Part shown: piece by piece, positions 17,758 through 26,466 of the stretch | Position numbering within the stretch: position 1 is the stretch's first letter | Layout of the letters: every line of letters starts with the position of its first letter | NCBI GenBank assembly: GCA_028284485.1 | Contig: JANQRQ010000289.1 | Location: 1 to 46,285, forward strand | DNA from: Planctomycetaceae bacterium | GTDB lineage: Bacteria; Planctomycetota; Planctomycetia; Planctomycetales; Planctomycetaceae | Direction of reading: 5' to 3' | Length of the DNA: 46,285 nt | Program-made: the position numbers and the translations under genes | Notes under the pieces: model-generated | Databases searched by the model: none | Told to the model about the DNA's origin: nothing | The model's input: the letters and a program-made list of their open reading frames with translations, nothing else

Positions 17758-19902
17758 ATGATGAATGCATTAGCGGAGACGACGGATTTAAATCACAACC
17801 GTCCCGGCAATGGCAAAGCACCCATGAAATTCACATTCGCACCAGAATCGAAGCCTCTTGATGGATTCACGATCAAGCGTGCGATTCAGCGCGGGGCATT
17901 TGGTGAGGTCTACTATGCCCTCAGCGACGCTGGCAAAGAAGTCGCATTGAAGTTGGTCCAGCAAAACATGGATGTCGAGCTTCGGGGTGTGTCGCAATGC
18001 TTGAACTTGAAGCATCCGAATCTGGTCACAATCTTCGATCTGAAGACCGACTCTGACGGCGATCATTGGGTTGTTATGGAATACGTCGCCGGTCGGTCCC
18101 TTGACCAGCATTTGAGGGACTACCCCAACGGGGCGCCGATCGAGAAAACAAAGGAATGGATGACTGGGATTGCAGCAGGCATTGCCTATCTGCACGATCG
18201 TGGGATCGTTCATCGCGATCTCAAGCCGGCCAACATTTATTGCGAAAACGACCTGATCAAAATCGGCGACGTGGGATTGTCGAAGTACATTTCCCCCAGC
18301 CGTCGTAGTGCACACACGCAAAGTGTGGGTACGGTTTACTACATGGCGCCGGAGATTGCTCACGGGCGTTACGGGCGCGAGGTCGATGTCTATAGCTTGG
18401 CAATAATGTTGTACGAGATGCTGACCGGGCATGTCCCGTTCGAAGGAGAGACAACCGGCGAGATTCTCATGAAGCATCTTTCGGTGAAACCGGATTTGGA
18501 TCCGATTCCCGAAGCCTTGCGACCCGTATTGGCCCGTGCGTTAGAGAAAGACCCACAACAGCGTACATCGAATGTTCCTCAACTCGAGCGCGAGTTTCAC
18601 CAGGCTGTCTCCGGGCAACCGATTCCCAAGGAGATTCCCGCCGCCGCCTTCGTCTCGCGAGATGTCAATCAGGCTGCCAAACAGCCTGGAACTGACGGAT
18701 GGCGAAAGGGCAAATCTTGCTTTAAGGGAAAGCATGCAAGTTGGGCAAAACACAGCAAGCCAAAATGCCTTCGGGATGTTGCTGGAAACCTCAAGCAAAA
18801 AGTGGGCGACATTCCCGTCAACTACCAAACTCCCGAGTGGTGGAAAAACAAGGATAACCTGCCCCGCAGAATCGGCGGCTGGTTGCGTACCGCAGCACCG
18901 TTTCTCATTGTGGCCGCCATTTTCATACCGGGTCTTTTCTTCGGATTGCTGAGAGCCGTTTTCGTTTCAGGAATCTTTGGCGCGCTCGCCTATGGCACGT
19001 TTCGAATTGCACAAAGCGGCGTAAATTACATCGCATCGCTCTTTTCCAACAAAAGTACGGTCGCAGCCAATGCCAATGGCTTCCTCAACGCTGCTGGGAA
19101 TGCCGGGGCCGTCGCCACTGGCCATAATGAAACCGCAACTCCGGAGTTAGCAAGTAAGCCATCGAATGTCGATGTACCGCCGCCGACACCTAAGGTCGTA
19201 CCGCCGCCAGTCGTGCGACCCGTTTCGCGAACGGTGGGTCTGTCTACACCGATAAATCGGCAAATTTCATTACGCACCCGCGTCACCGAACTGAGCGGTT
19301 CGATGGTTCTGGCTGTGTTTTGCACATTAATTATCACGGCTGGCCTCTTAGCTGCAGGGATTCTGACGAGTGCGACGGCCGCCGGTGTCTTTGGATTAAC
19401 GGCATTAATCGGATCGTGGGCTGTCATGGCGCCGACCAAGATTTGGGAAGGAACGACAGTCGATCCGTTTGTGAAAAGGTTGACTCTGCTCGGACTCGGT
19501 GTGGTCGTCGGGGCGTGCGGATTCTGGCTGGATCAGGTATTGATGTTCAATTTCGTTGGTGATCAAGCCTCGTACCAAGGAGCATTTCACTCATTTGGAC
19601 CACACATGTTAGTTGACGCTGCTCGGCAACCGACTTTGATGGCATATGTCTTGTTTTTCGGCTGCCTATTCTTCTTGAGAAGCTGGTGGCGGCACACCGA
19701 TTCGTTTCGGATGCGTCGGCTGCGAGTTTCTTCGTTGGCGTTAACGGCTTTGTTGGGGTATGTCATTTCACAGGTTTGGTCCTTCCCCGTCGAATGGGCG
19801 ATGACCTGGGCCATTACCGTTTCCAGCATTGTGCAGATTTCATCCGTTTGGATACCGCAGGACGAGCGTTCTAAGTATCTCGGGGGACAAACTCATGCAT
19901 GA
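17758..19902 (+). CDS. Transmembrane Ser/Thr protein kinase with variant motifs
   Basis: The product is 714 residues. The kinase domain occupies about 36-285: VAIK-type lysine K65 (VALKLV), catalytic HRDLKPAN with D154 and K156, activation segment ending GTVYYMAPE, and D210. Three positions are unusual. The first glycine of the loop is Q (IQRGAFGEV), the C-helix glutamate expected before LKHPNLV is hard to find, and the DFG motif reads D171-V-G. The magnesium-binding aspartate is kept, so activity is possible. Residues 286-375 are a polar linker. At least six hydrophobic helices follow (about 380-420 and 515-705) around a Pro-rich loop. It overlaps the next gene by eight bases and sits behind an FHA gene. 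An alternative start is the ATG at codon 23. Confidence 0.87.
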   Translation: MMNALAETTDLNHNRPGNGKAPMKFTFAPESKPLDGFTIKRAIQRGAFGEVYYALSDAGKEVALKLVQQNMDVELRGVSQCLNLKHPNLVTIFDLKTDSDGDHWVVMEYVAGRSLDQHLRDYPNGAPIEKTKEWMTGIAAGIAYLHDRGIVHRDLKPANIYCENDLIKIGDVGLSKYISPSRRSAHTQSVGTVYYMAPEIAHGRYGREVDVYSLAIMLYEMLTGHVPFEGETTGEILMKHLSVKPDLDPIPEALRPVLARALEKDPQQRTSNVPQLEREFHQAVSGQPIPKEIPAAAFVSRDVNQAAKQPGTDGWRKGKSCFKGKHASWAKHSKPKCLRDVAGNLKQKVGDIPVNYQTPEWWKNKDNLPRRIGGWLRTAAPFLIVAAIFIPGLFFGLLRAVFVSGIFGALAYGTFRIAQSGVNYIASLFSNKSTVAANANGFLNAAGNAGAVATGHNETATPELASKPSNVDVPPPTPKVVPPPVVRPVSRTVGLSTPINRQISLRTRVTELSGSMVLAVFCTLIITAGLLAAGILTSATAAGVFGLTALIGSWAVMAPTKIWEGTTVDPFVKRLTLLGLGVVVGACGFWLDQVLMFNFVGDQASYQGAFHSFGPHMLVDAARQPTLMAYVLFFGCLFFLRSWWRHTDSFRMRRLRVSSLALTALLGYVISQVWSFPVEWAMTWAITVSSIVQISSVWIPQDERSKYLGGQTHA

Positions 19903-20899
19903 GCAAGTCGTCCAAAACTTGGCGGTGGCGCAGTCGATCCAGACGACCGAGGTGATTCCCAGCCTATGGGCCATAATCCTGTTGGCGGCGATTACCTTCG
20001 GTGTGGGCATGATCGCGTATGTCTTCTTGCAAGCACGTTCGGATTCGCAGCCACCGTCGGCCAAAGCATTGGCCACAGGGGTCGCTTGGGTATTACTGGG
20101 GATGGGTGTTGTGATGTTTGCGATTTGGCAAGCCAAACCCCATTTTGAGAGTCGCCAGGTCGAATCGCGGACCGAAGCGATAGCCCAAACACAGATCGGG
20201 GAAGATCCCGCATCACCCGATCGGCTGAATCCCATCGTCGAATTGGGGCCGGATGCAACCGTTTCCGTCACAAGAATTGAGGATTCGTCGGACGACAGTC
20301 GTGACGATCTAGAGTCGGACAATGCTGACGCCGCCGAGGACGAAGTCGAGCTGTCGACGCCAACCGTACCCTTACCGAAATGGATCACGGAGCCGGTCGG
20401 TTACGGCAACGATATCGAGCGGGTCACTGTCAGCAGTCAACGATTTGCAACGATTGGCGAAGCCGACGAGGACGCATTGTTGGTCGCCGCGGCAGTTGTC
20501 ACCGACTATGTGCGCAAGCGAGGCGCGTACACCGATGGCACTTCCGTTCCCGAGGAAGAGGTCGCCGAGTATGCTGTTTTGAGGCGATTCGTCGAAACGT
20601 TCGACCACGACTTCGGACCAGTGACCGGAGAGATGCATCGCGTTCACCTGCAGGTCGGACTTTCGTCGGAGATGTTTGATAACATTGCTCAGCCTTGGCA
20701 AGAGAAAGTATCAGGCCGACGACTGACCGCGCTGGGTTGTCTGCTTGCCCTGTTAACATTGATTCTCGGTGCGACAACATTGTACCTGAGGCTGGACGCA
20801 GCAACTCAAGGAGCGTATCGTCACAGACTCAAATTTGCCGCCCTCTCTTTGGTCGGCGCCGGTGGAATTGTCACCGGAGTGATCCTACGGAAAATCTGA
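19895..20899 (+). CDS. Four-helix membrane protein coupled to the kinase
   Basis: The product has 334 residues from the ATG at 19895, which overlaps the kinase stop by eight bases and has CGGGGGA just upstream, so the pair is translationally coupled. Transmembrane helices lie near 23-46, 58-78, 277-298 and 312-332. The central region (80-275) is soluble. It has a very acidic stretch (about 129-152, many D/E/S) and a helical part (DEDALLVAAAVVTDYVRKRG, then YAVLRRFVETFDHDFG). I recognise no family. Given the tight coupling it may be a partner or substrate of the kinase; the Ser/Thr-rich acidic stretch would suit phosphorylation, but that is speculation. Confidence 0.72.
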   Translation: MHEQVVQNLAVAQSIQTTEVIPSLWAIILLAAITFGVGMIAYVFLQARSDSQPPSAKALATGVAWVLLGMGVVMFAIWQAKPHFESRQVESRTEAIAQTQIGEDPASPDRLNPIVELGPDATVSVTRIEDSSDDSRDDLESDNADAAEDEVELSTPTVPLPKWITEPVGYGNDIERVTVSSQRFATIGEADEDALLVAAAVVTDYVRKRGAYTDGTSVPEEEVAEYAVLRRFVETFDHDFGPVTGEMHRVHLQVGLSSEMFDNIAQPWQEKVSGRRLTALGCLLALLTLILGATTLYLRLDAATQGAYRHRLKFAALSLVGAGGIVTGVILRKI

Positions 20900-20926
20900 G
20901 TTGCGATCGAGAGCTTCCAGACTGTT

Positions 20927-21568
20927 ATGCCTGCCAGCGAATCCGACCGACTGTTGATTTCCCGAATTCGCGAGGGAGACGCACAGGCTTGGCAGGATTT
21001 CATCGGCCGTTATGAAGGCCGCATGTTAGCATTTGTCGAGTCACGTTTGCGGAACCGGGCCGTGAGCGAAGATGTTGTTCAAGAGACTTTCTTGGGTTTC
21101 TTGACAAGCCTTCCCAACTATGACGAGTCGACGCCGCTTGAGAGCTTTCTGTTTGCAATCGCCGCGCACAAGCTAACCGATGTGCTTCGCCGCGAAGGGC
21201 GCCGGCCCACGATTCCTTTGTTGATTAGTCGCGATACACAAGGGGGATCCAACGAGCCGGCCGGAGACGCCAGGGCCGCTTCCAGTCTTGTGCGCAGCCA
21301 AGAGGGCCGTGTTGCCGAACACCACATTCTTGCGACGGCCATGCAGGAGTTGATCGACGGGTGGATTTCCCGACGTGAATTCGAACGGCTCATGTGTATG
21401 GAGCTACTGTTTGTGGTCGGATGGTCGAACAAAGACGTTGCTGCCCGGCTTTGTATCTCAGAGCAGGCGGTCGCGAACCATAAGCATTTCGTCGTCACGA
21501 AACTGAAAGAGGCCGCCGCGAGATCTCACTTGCGAAACATCGATCTTGGGGAATTCGGAATTCATTAA
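20927..21568 (+). CDS. ECF-type RNA polymerase sigma factor
   Basis: The product is 213 residues. Region 2 covers about 22-92 (AWQDFIGRYEGRMLAFVESR, then SEDVVQETFLGFLTSL, the core-binding and -10 helices, with E48/D49 and E53 kept). Region 4 covers about 150-200, with the helix-turn-helix NKDVAARLCISEQAVANHKH. The linker between the domains (93-148) is long and Gly/Ser/Arg-rich. No zinc-binding anti-sigma gene is adjacent. Instead the gene follows a Ser/Thr kinase and a kinase-coupled membrane protein by 27 bp, matching the kinase-associated ECF groups known from planctomycetes. Phosphorylation control is therefore a fair inference, not shown here. Confidence 0.92.
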   Translation: MPASESDRLLISRIREGDAQAWQDFIGRYEGRMLAFVESRLRNRAVSEDVVQETFLGFLTSLPNYDESTPLESFLFAIAAHKLTDVLRREGRRPTIPLLISRDTQGGSNEPAGDARAASSLVRSQEGRVAEHHILATAMQELIDGWISRREFERLMCMELLFVVGWSNKDVAARLCISEQAVANHKHFVVTKLKEAAARSHLRNIDLGEFGIH

Positions 21569-21850
21569 TATTCCGGGCCGAAATCGACGCCAAAGTTTGC
21601 CGCGTTGCATGCCTGCCACAATCTGCGACAGCGAGTTAATTCGAGCAAAGTGTAACGATGTCGCCGAAGACTCGGCTTGCCACTTCGGTACCATGTTGCA
21701 TATCGTCTGAGGGAGTGTCTTTCCGCGGTAGGCTCGTTCTTGTGGTCCTCAAACGAACGTGAACTTCGTCGGTATGAATGCACATCCGACAACAGTTTCC
21801 CGGACCGCAATGATCAAGATGTGAGATTTTCGCATTTCGGATGGCCTTGT

Positions 21851-24412
21851 ATGCGATCGTTGTGTGTCAGATTTTCGGTAGGCCAGATATGCACGCTTGT
21901 GTGCGTGGTTGCACATTGCGGAGCAAGTCTACGAGCCGATGATGAACTGCTGACTCGCTACATGAACCAGTTACGGGCTCGACAACTGTTCACCTTGGCC
22001 GAATCGTATTGTCTCAGACAACTTTCAGATCGGACGAAATCGCCCAGCGAGTATTTTCAACTCTCACGCGAGCTTTCCAACACATATGTCGAGCATGCGC
22101 GGCATGTGTCGGATGCAGAAAGCGCTGGATTGTGGCAACAAGCCCATGTGGTGATTACCGCGGCTTTGGAGCGAACAAGCGACACTTCATCGCGAAGAAT
22201 GTTGCGCATCCAGTCGGCGCGAGTCGATGCCAATCGCGGGGATCATCTTCGTCATCGGCACGACCTATCACCATTTGATGGGGGACTTCGCGACCAAGCC
22301 ACTCGTCTTCTCCATGAAGCGATCAAGGACCTTGTGGAGATCGAGAAGGAACTGAAAGAAGCACCCCAGGCGACCCGCGCTCAGAATCAAGGGACGGCTG
22401 CACCAGCTCAATTACGCCGTCTCATATCAGAAATTCAATTGCAGATCGGTCAATGTTATCTCAATCTTGCCCTCCTCCAGAAGCCGACGATGCCTGATCG
22501 GGTCGATGCGCTGATCCAGGCGGATCAATGGTTGCGGAAATTTGTCGCGTCGGTTCCGAGAGAATCTGACAGATACGCTGGGCAAGTATTGCTGGCACGC
22601 GTTGCGGGATTGAGGGGAGATATCGCTCGTGCCACTCGCATGCTCTCAGACATTGAGCAGAAAAGCCCAGTTCCAGAAGTGATGGACCGCGTCATTGCCG
22701 AGCGAGTGCGACTATTGTTGCTTGAGAAGAATCCGACGGATGCTGCCCAACTCGTTTCGCAATATCGTCGTGACCGCCTCAAGCTGACGGGCGAGTTGCA
22801 ATTCTTGAATGTCCAATCATTGATCGGGTTATGGAAGATTGCCGACGCCCAAAAGCAATCGGCATTGGCCGCGCAATTAATGCAGCGAATCGGTTCTGAA
22901 GTAGCGACTTTAGAGATCGAGACCGGCGGGTACTGGGCAGCACGAGGTCGAATGAATCTCGATCAAACCCTTAAGTCTCAAAAGTATGGAGAGCCGCTTG
23001 CGCAACAGGTCGAAGCTGCAAGCCGATTGTTTGGTGCGGGGCGGACGGCTGAATCCATTCAAATGTATGGGCAGGCGGCTGTCACGGCTCATCGTCAAGG
23101 GTTCGCAGACTTGGCTGCGGAGTTGGGGTTTACCCGGGCTTCGATTCAGCTCAAGTCGGGCCAATTCGGCGACGCAGCCATCAGTTTTCGCGAATTGATT
23201 GAGCACTTTCCCAAGGATCCTCATATTCCCCGTGCACATCTACTTTGGGCCTTCTCGTTGGGGCAACTGCGTAAACAGCAAACCGATGACCAATTGACGC
23301 AGAAATACGTCGCTGCCCTGTTAGACCATCTTGGGCGATACCCCAATCATGAAACGACTCCTGATGTCAATTGGATGCTCGCCCAATTCGATGAGGAGAA
23401 CTCGAACTGGGAATCAGCGATCGCTCGCTACGAAGCGATTCCAGTCGAACATCGGCGCCGCGATGATTCCAAGGCGGCAATCGCGGTCTGCTATGAGAAG
23501 ATCATTCAGGAATTGATCGCAGACGGTCAGTCGATCGCGACGTGGAGGAACGTTGCCCAAAAACGGCTCTCCTCACTGCTGACATCGTCGTCAAGTGGAG
23601 ATCCCAGTCGCCTCGAATGGCCGGATTCGCAGATCCTGTTATCGATAGCCCGAATTTATTTGTGGTCCACGCCACCCAACTACACTGCGGCAGATCCCAT
23701 CCTGCAGAAATTGATTTCCAATGACATCGCCGCACTCGACCAACAATTGCAGGAACAAGACTTCCGAATCCGGCGACGGGCTTTGCTGTTACGAATCGTT
23801 TCTTTGGCTGGACGTGACCGCATGGCAGAGGCCGAATCTGTGTTGCAAGAAGTGTCTAACGAACGTCCCAGCGAGATGCTGGACATATTGGAGGGGTTAG
23901 CGCGCATGACAGTTGCGGGTGAACCATTGCGTCGACGGAATATGGGCAAACTTCAACTTCAGATCGGGGAACACATCGACAAAATCCGTGGAGACTTAAA
24001 CGACGAGCAACGGCTGCTACTCGATCGATCTTTGATTAACGCTTACCTTGCAACCGGCCAACAGGAACGGGCTTTTCAGCTGATCGAATCACTGCGGAAA
24101 TCAAGCGCGATCGACCCTGCTTTGGGGCGTTCGATTGCGGAAGCACTCGGCCATTGCGAGACCCGTGAATGCTTCGAGCAGGCGCGACAAGCTTGGCTTC
24201 ATGTGCAGTCCGGTGCGGCCTCGGGAAGTCGCGAGTGGATCGAGGCAAGGTACCATATTGCCCGGTGTGATTTTGAACTTGGGAATTACGCCGCCTGTCT
24301 AAAATTGCTTCGGGTCACTCGCCTGGTGGCTCCCAGCTTGGGAGATCAAGCACTTCAGGAAAAGTTTCGCGACTTAGAAGCTCAAGCGAAAAAGAAAAAC
24401 AGCGGAGCCTAA
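21851..24412 (+). CDS. Large exported TPR-repeat protein
   Basis: The product is 853 residues from the ATG at 21851. This start gives a signal peptide (SVGQICTLVCVVAHCGASLRA, cleavage near residue 30), while the 58 codons open upstream do not look coding. The rest is helical, with TPR-like pairs throughout, clearest around 385-470 (SRLFGAGRTAESIQMYGQAA, then FGDAAISFRELIEHFPKDP, a Tol-Pal YbgF-like repeat) and near the C-terminus (ELGNYAACLKLLRVTRLV). No catalytic motif is seen. It should be a periplasmic or envelope scaffold. It follows the sigma gene by about 280 bp and may belong to its regulon. The last codons and stop lie inside a hairpin that serves the opposite strand. Confidence 0.8.
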   Translation: MRSLCVRFSVGQICTLVCVVAHCGASLRADDELLTRYMNQLRARQLFTLAESYCLRQLSDRTKSPSEYFQLSRELSNTYVEHARHVSDAESAGLWQQAHVVITAALERTSDTSSRRMLRIQSARVDANRGDHLRHRHDLSPFDGGLRDQATRLLHEAIKDLVEIEKELKEAPQATRAQNQGTAAPAQLRRLISEIQLQIGQCYLNLALLQKPTMPDRVDALIQADQWLRKFVASVPRESDRYAGQVLLARVAGLRGDIARATRMLSDIEQKSPVPEVMDRVIAERVRLLLLEKNPTDAAQLVSQYRRDRLKLTGELQFLNVQSLIGLWKIADAQKQSALAAQLMQRIGSEVATLEIETGGYWAARGRMNLDQTLKSQKYGEPLAQQVEAASRLFGAGRTAESIQMYGQAAVTAHRQGFADLAAELGFTRASIQLKSGQFGDAAISFRELIEHFPKDPHIPRAHLLWAFSLGQLRKQQTDDQLTQKYVAALLDHLGRYPNHETTPDVNWMLAQFDEENSNWESAIARYEAIPVEHRRRDDSKAAIAVCYEKIIQELIADGQSIATWRNVAQKRLSSLLTSSSSGDPSRLEWPDSQILLSIARIYLWSTPPNYTAADPILQKLISNDIAALDQQLQEQDFRIRRRALLLRIVSLAGRDRMAEAESVLQEVSNERPSEMLDILEGLARMTVAGEPLRRRNMGKLQLQIGEHIDKIRGDLNDEQRLLLDRSLINAYLATGQQERAFQLIESLRKSSAIDPALGRSIAEALGHCETRECFEQARQAWLHVQSGAASGSREWIEARYHIARCDFELGNYAACLKLLRVTRLVAPSLGDQALQEKFRDLEAQAKKKNSGA

Positions 24413-24423
24413 GCTCCGCTGTT
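24398..24423 (-). terminator. Intrinsic terminator for the minus-strand cysteine-rich gene
   Basis: AACAGCGGAGC (24398-24408) and GCTCCGCTGTT (24413-24423) form a perfect 11-bp stem with a 4-base loop. On the minus strand the stem is followed by TTTTTCTTTTT, a classic U-tract, so it ends transcripts coming from the gene at 24551-25507. The U-tract is the complement of Lys/Asn codons at the end of the TPR gene, and the TPR stop codon is in the loop. Plus-strand transcripts have no U-tract. Confidence 0.8.
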
Positions 24424-24550
24424 CTCCGGAACGATCGCGATTCGCGGACCCCGAGTCGCGATTCAACAAAATAGACTTGGTCGCTCCCTCTGCCATTGAC
24501 GAGGTATCAACGGCTTATTGGTCCATTAACGAGAGGGAATCGTGTTGCTA

Positions 24551-25507
24551 TTAATAACGAGCTCGAATCAGCGGAGCACCACCAGCCGTGTTGTTCTGAT
24601 CTGCTGGTGCCGGCGGAACCGGTGGTTCAGCCGAGGGGCTCTGGACCGGGCTCGATAGGCTATCAAAACTCTCACCGCTTGACCAAATGACGCCACCAGA
24701 AGCGAGGCACCCACTTTGGCAGCCACATGACCGGCAAGTTCGGTCGTGGTAGCGGTTTGGATCCGGGCAGCCTGGAATCATGCTGTTATTGGCGCGCCAG
24801 TAAGGAACCTGGTGGTAGTAGTACCCCAATTGCGAAGTGTCCGTTGGCATTCCAACCATCGGGTATTGCGCACCTGAGCCGCTACCCGAGCCAGGCATTC
24901 CGGCCCAAACTTCAGGGTACCACCGCAGGTATTGCACTGGGGTGCGATGAATCGGGTTCATGGCTGGAACGGCCCAACCATGGTCAGGTGAATATTTGCA
25001 GCAACCGGGGCGCAACTTAAACAACTTGCACTTACAGCTTTTGCAAAGGAGACCGCATGTCGGGCCGGCACAGCAGCCACCGTAGCAGCAACCACTATTG
25101 CAACAGCAACCTGCCGAACCAAAGCAGCAACCCCCCGAACCAAGGCAGCAACCGGAATCACATCCGAAGCATGAGGAGACGTTTCCGTAGCAACCTGCGG
25201 AATTGCATCCAATGCCTGAGCTACAACTGGTATCGGAGCAGTTTCCACCGTCGGTACCGGTCGAGGCGAACTGTGCTGCAGTGGACGAAGAACTTTGATC
25301 GGTAATGCGGGAAACACCGACATCGACACTATCGTCGCCGATGACCCGGTTAGGATGGACAAGTACAAAACCGACCAGCGCGGTCAGGCAAAAAGCCGCC
25401 AAAACCGAGCTGCGGGAGAATCTCGCGCGGGGCGCGCTCGTTGCCAAATCGCGGTCGCGATTACTGCGGTTGTGGCCCACCAGCCACGCTGGTTGTCGAA
25501 TCATCAT
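24551..25507 (-). CDS. Secreted cysteine-rich protein (28 cysteines after the signal anchor)
   Basis: The product is 318 residues, starting at ATGATG after GGAAAGAAC. A basic N-terminus precedes one hydrophobic segment (about 35-52, SSVLAAFCLTALVGFVLV), a signal peptide or anchor. Residues 88-170 are a Gly/Ser/Cys tract with clusters of CC and CCC (for example SGCCLGSGGCCFGSAGCCC), 23 cysteines in all. A Tyr/Trp/Pro-rich middle and a second Cys patch (CPDP, CRSCGCQSGC) follow, with a Pro-rich tail. The pattern is not a zinc or iron-sulfur motif. Exported, with this many cysteines, it would be expected to be disulphide-linked, perhaps in the protein-rich planctomycete cell envelope. No family is recognised. 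Confidence 0.75.
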   Translation of the reverse strand: MMIRQPAWLVGHNRSNRDRDLATSAPRARFSRSSVLAAFCLTALVGFVLVHPNRVIGDDSVDVGVSRITDQSSSSTAAQFASTGTDGGNCSDTSCSSGIGCNSAGCYGNVSSCFGCDSGCCLGSGGCCFGSAGCCCNSGCCYGGCCAGPTCGLLCKSCKCKLFKLRPGCCKYSPDHGWAVPAMNPIHRTPVQYLRWYPEVWAGMPGSGSGSGAQYPMVGMPTDTSQLGYYYHQVPYWRANNSMIPGCPDPNRYHDRTCRSCGCQSGCLASGGVIWSSGESFDSLSSPVQSPSAEPPVPPAPADQNNTAGGAPLIRARY

Positions 25508-25617
25508 GATTGTTCTTTCCGAACGAGTTTTTTGCTAATGCGGGAATGGTGTATTGATTCCAAGAGGTAGCGAGGCGGGTCGCATAATTCGCGGTGATTC
25601 GCCAAGCGACTTACGGA

Positions 25618-26391
25618 CTAATTTCCATACACCGAGTAATACGGGCCGGGTGTAATCCTGGAAATCGGGGTCACGCGGCTACTGGGCAATCCCCAACCGT
25701 AGTTGTAGGCGTGGTGCACGGTTGGCGCGAGCGGCACGGCCATCGGAACACCTGTTCCTTGTGCGGCGAAGACGTTCCCATCACGCGAATCGAAATAGTT
25801 CGGGTCGACCGCGTAAATCCGATGGTATTTGCCGATCAATGGGCATCCACTTCCACAGCAGCCGGTGGGCAGGAAGTAGCCGAATTTGCATCGCAAATAG
25901 GAGCCTAACTCAGCGCTTTTCGCGCGATTGCGAGCACGATAGCAATTCGATTGCTTCGAAAACCATCCTTTGATTCCGCCGCAGCAGTCGCAGCCACAGT
26001 CGCAACAGTCGTTGCAGCCGGAACCTCTCATCCAACCGAACAGTCCATTGCCCGATTGGCAACCACATTTGCAGTCACTGCTGCAACAACCGTTGCATCC
26101 ACAGCCACAGGCCGAACCGCACGCGATTCCGCAACCAGCGCTGCTCGAGCAACATCCGTCTGAACACGAATTATTGCAGCCGACTCCACATCCATCATTG
26201 GGAGTCACGGTATAATTGACATCGCTGACAGGTGTCTGGCCGCGTACGACGACATCATTTTGGACAACATCGCTGATACGAGCAGTTCCAGGTGCGGCCA
26301 CATCCTGGGCATCGGAAGCTGCGGGAGCAACGAGCAAACTCAGTACGGCGGCTAATAACCCGCCTTTCGAATAGATTTTGAATGTAGTCAT
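25618..26391 (-). CDS. Secreted cysteine-rich protein (27 cysteines)
   Basis: The product has 257 residues; the ATG at 26391 follows CCGGAAAG. A signal peptide (residues 1-28, AAVLSLLVAPAASDA) is clear. After a short polar part, residues 66-150 carry 22 cysteines, many as CC or CxC (SSAGCGIACGSACGCGCNG, CDCGCDCC). The C-terminus (150-257) is Tyr/Pro/Gly-rich, with FGYFLPTGCCGSGCPLIGKY and YDP-like repeats. It shares its layout, but not clear sequence identity, with the neighbour at 24551-25507, and 110 bp separates the two. Both are likely exported, disulphide-rich envelope proteins expressed together. A palindrome lies 36 bp upstream of its start. Confidence 0.75.
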   Translation of the reverse strand: MTTFKIYSKGGLLAAVLSLLVAPAASDAQDVAAPGTARISDVVQNDVVVRGQTPVSDVNYTVTPNDGCGVGCNNSCSDGCCSSSAGCGIACGSACGCGCNGCCSSDCKCGCQSGNGLFGWMRGSGCNDCCDCGCDCCGGIKGWFSKQSNCYRARNRAKSAELGSYLRCKFGYFLPTGCCGSGCPLIGKYHRIYAVDPNYFDSRDGNVFAAQGTGVPMAVPLAPTVHHAYNYGWGLPSSRVTPISRITPGPYYSVYGN

Positions 26392-26426
26392 TGCGATCTT
26401 TCCGGATAATTGTGTTCAAATTGAGC

Positions 26427-26442
26427 CGTGAGAATTCTCACG
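26427..26442. promoter_or_regulatory. Perfect 16-bp palindrome upstream of the second cysteine-rich gene
   Basis: CGTGAGAATTCTCACG is its own exact reverse complement, 36 bp before the start codon at 26391 and 25 bp after the stop of the upstream gene. It could be a protein-binding operator or a small hairpin; there is no U-tract on either strand. An operator is favoured by the position. Confidence 0.4.
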
Positions 26443-26466
26443 TCGACGAAACGCCGGGGTCCTTGC

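Noticed and set aside
25951..26215. Plus-strand Gln/His/Ala-rich frames inside the cysteine-rich gene
   Set aside because: They are mirror readings of Cys/Gly codons (TGC/TGT reversed gives GCA/ACA), not genes.
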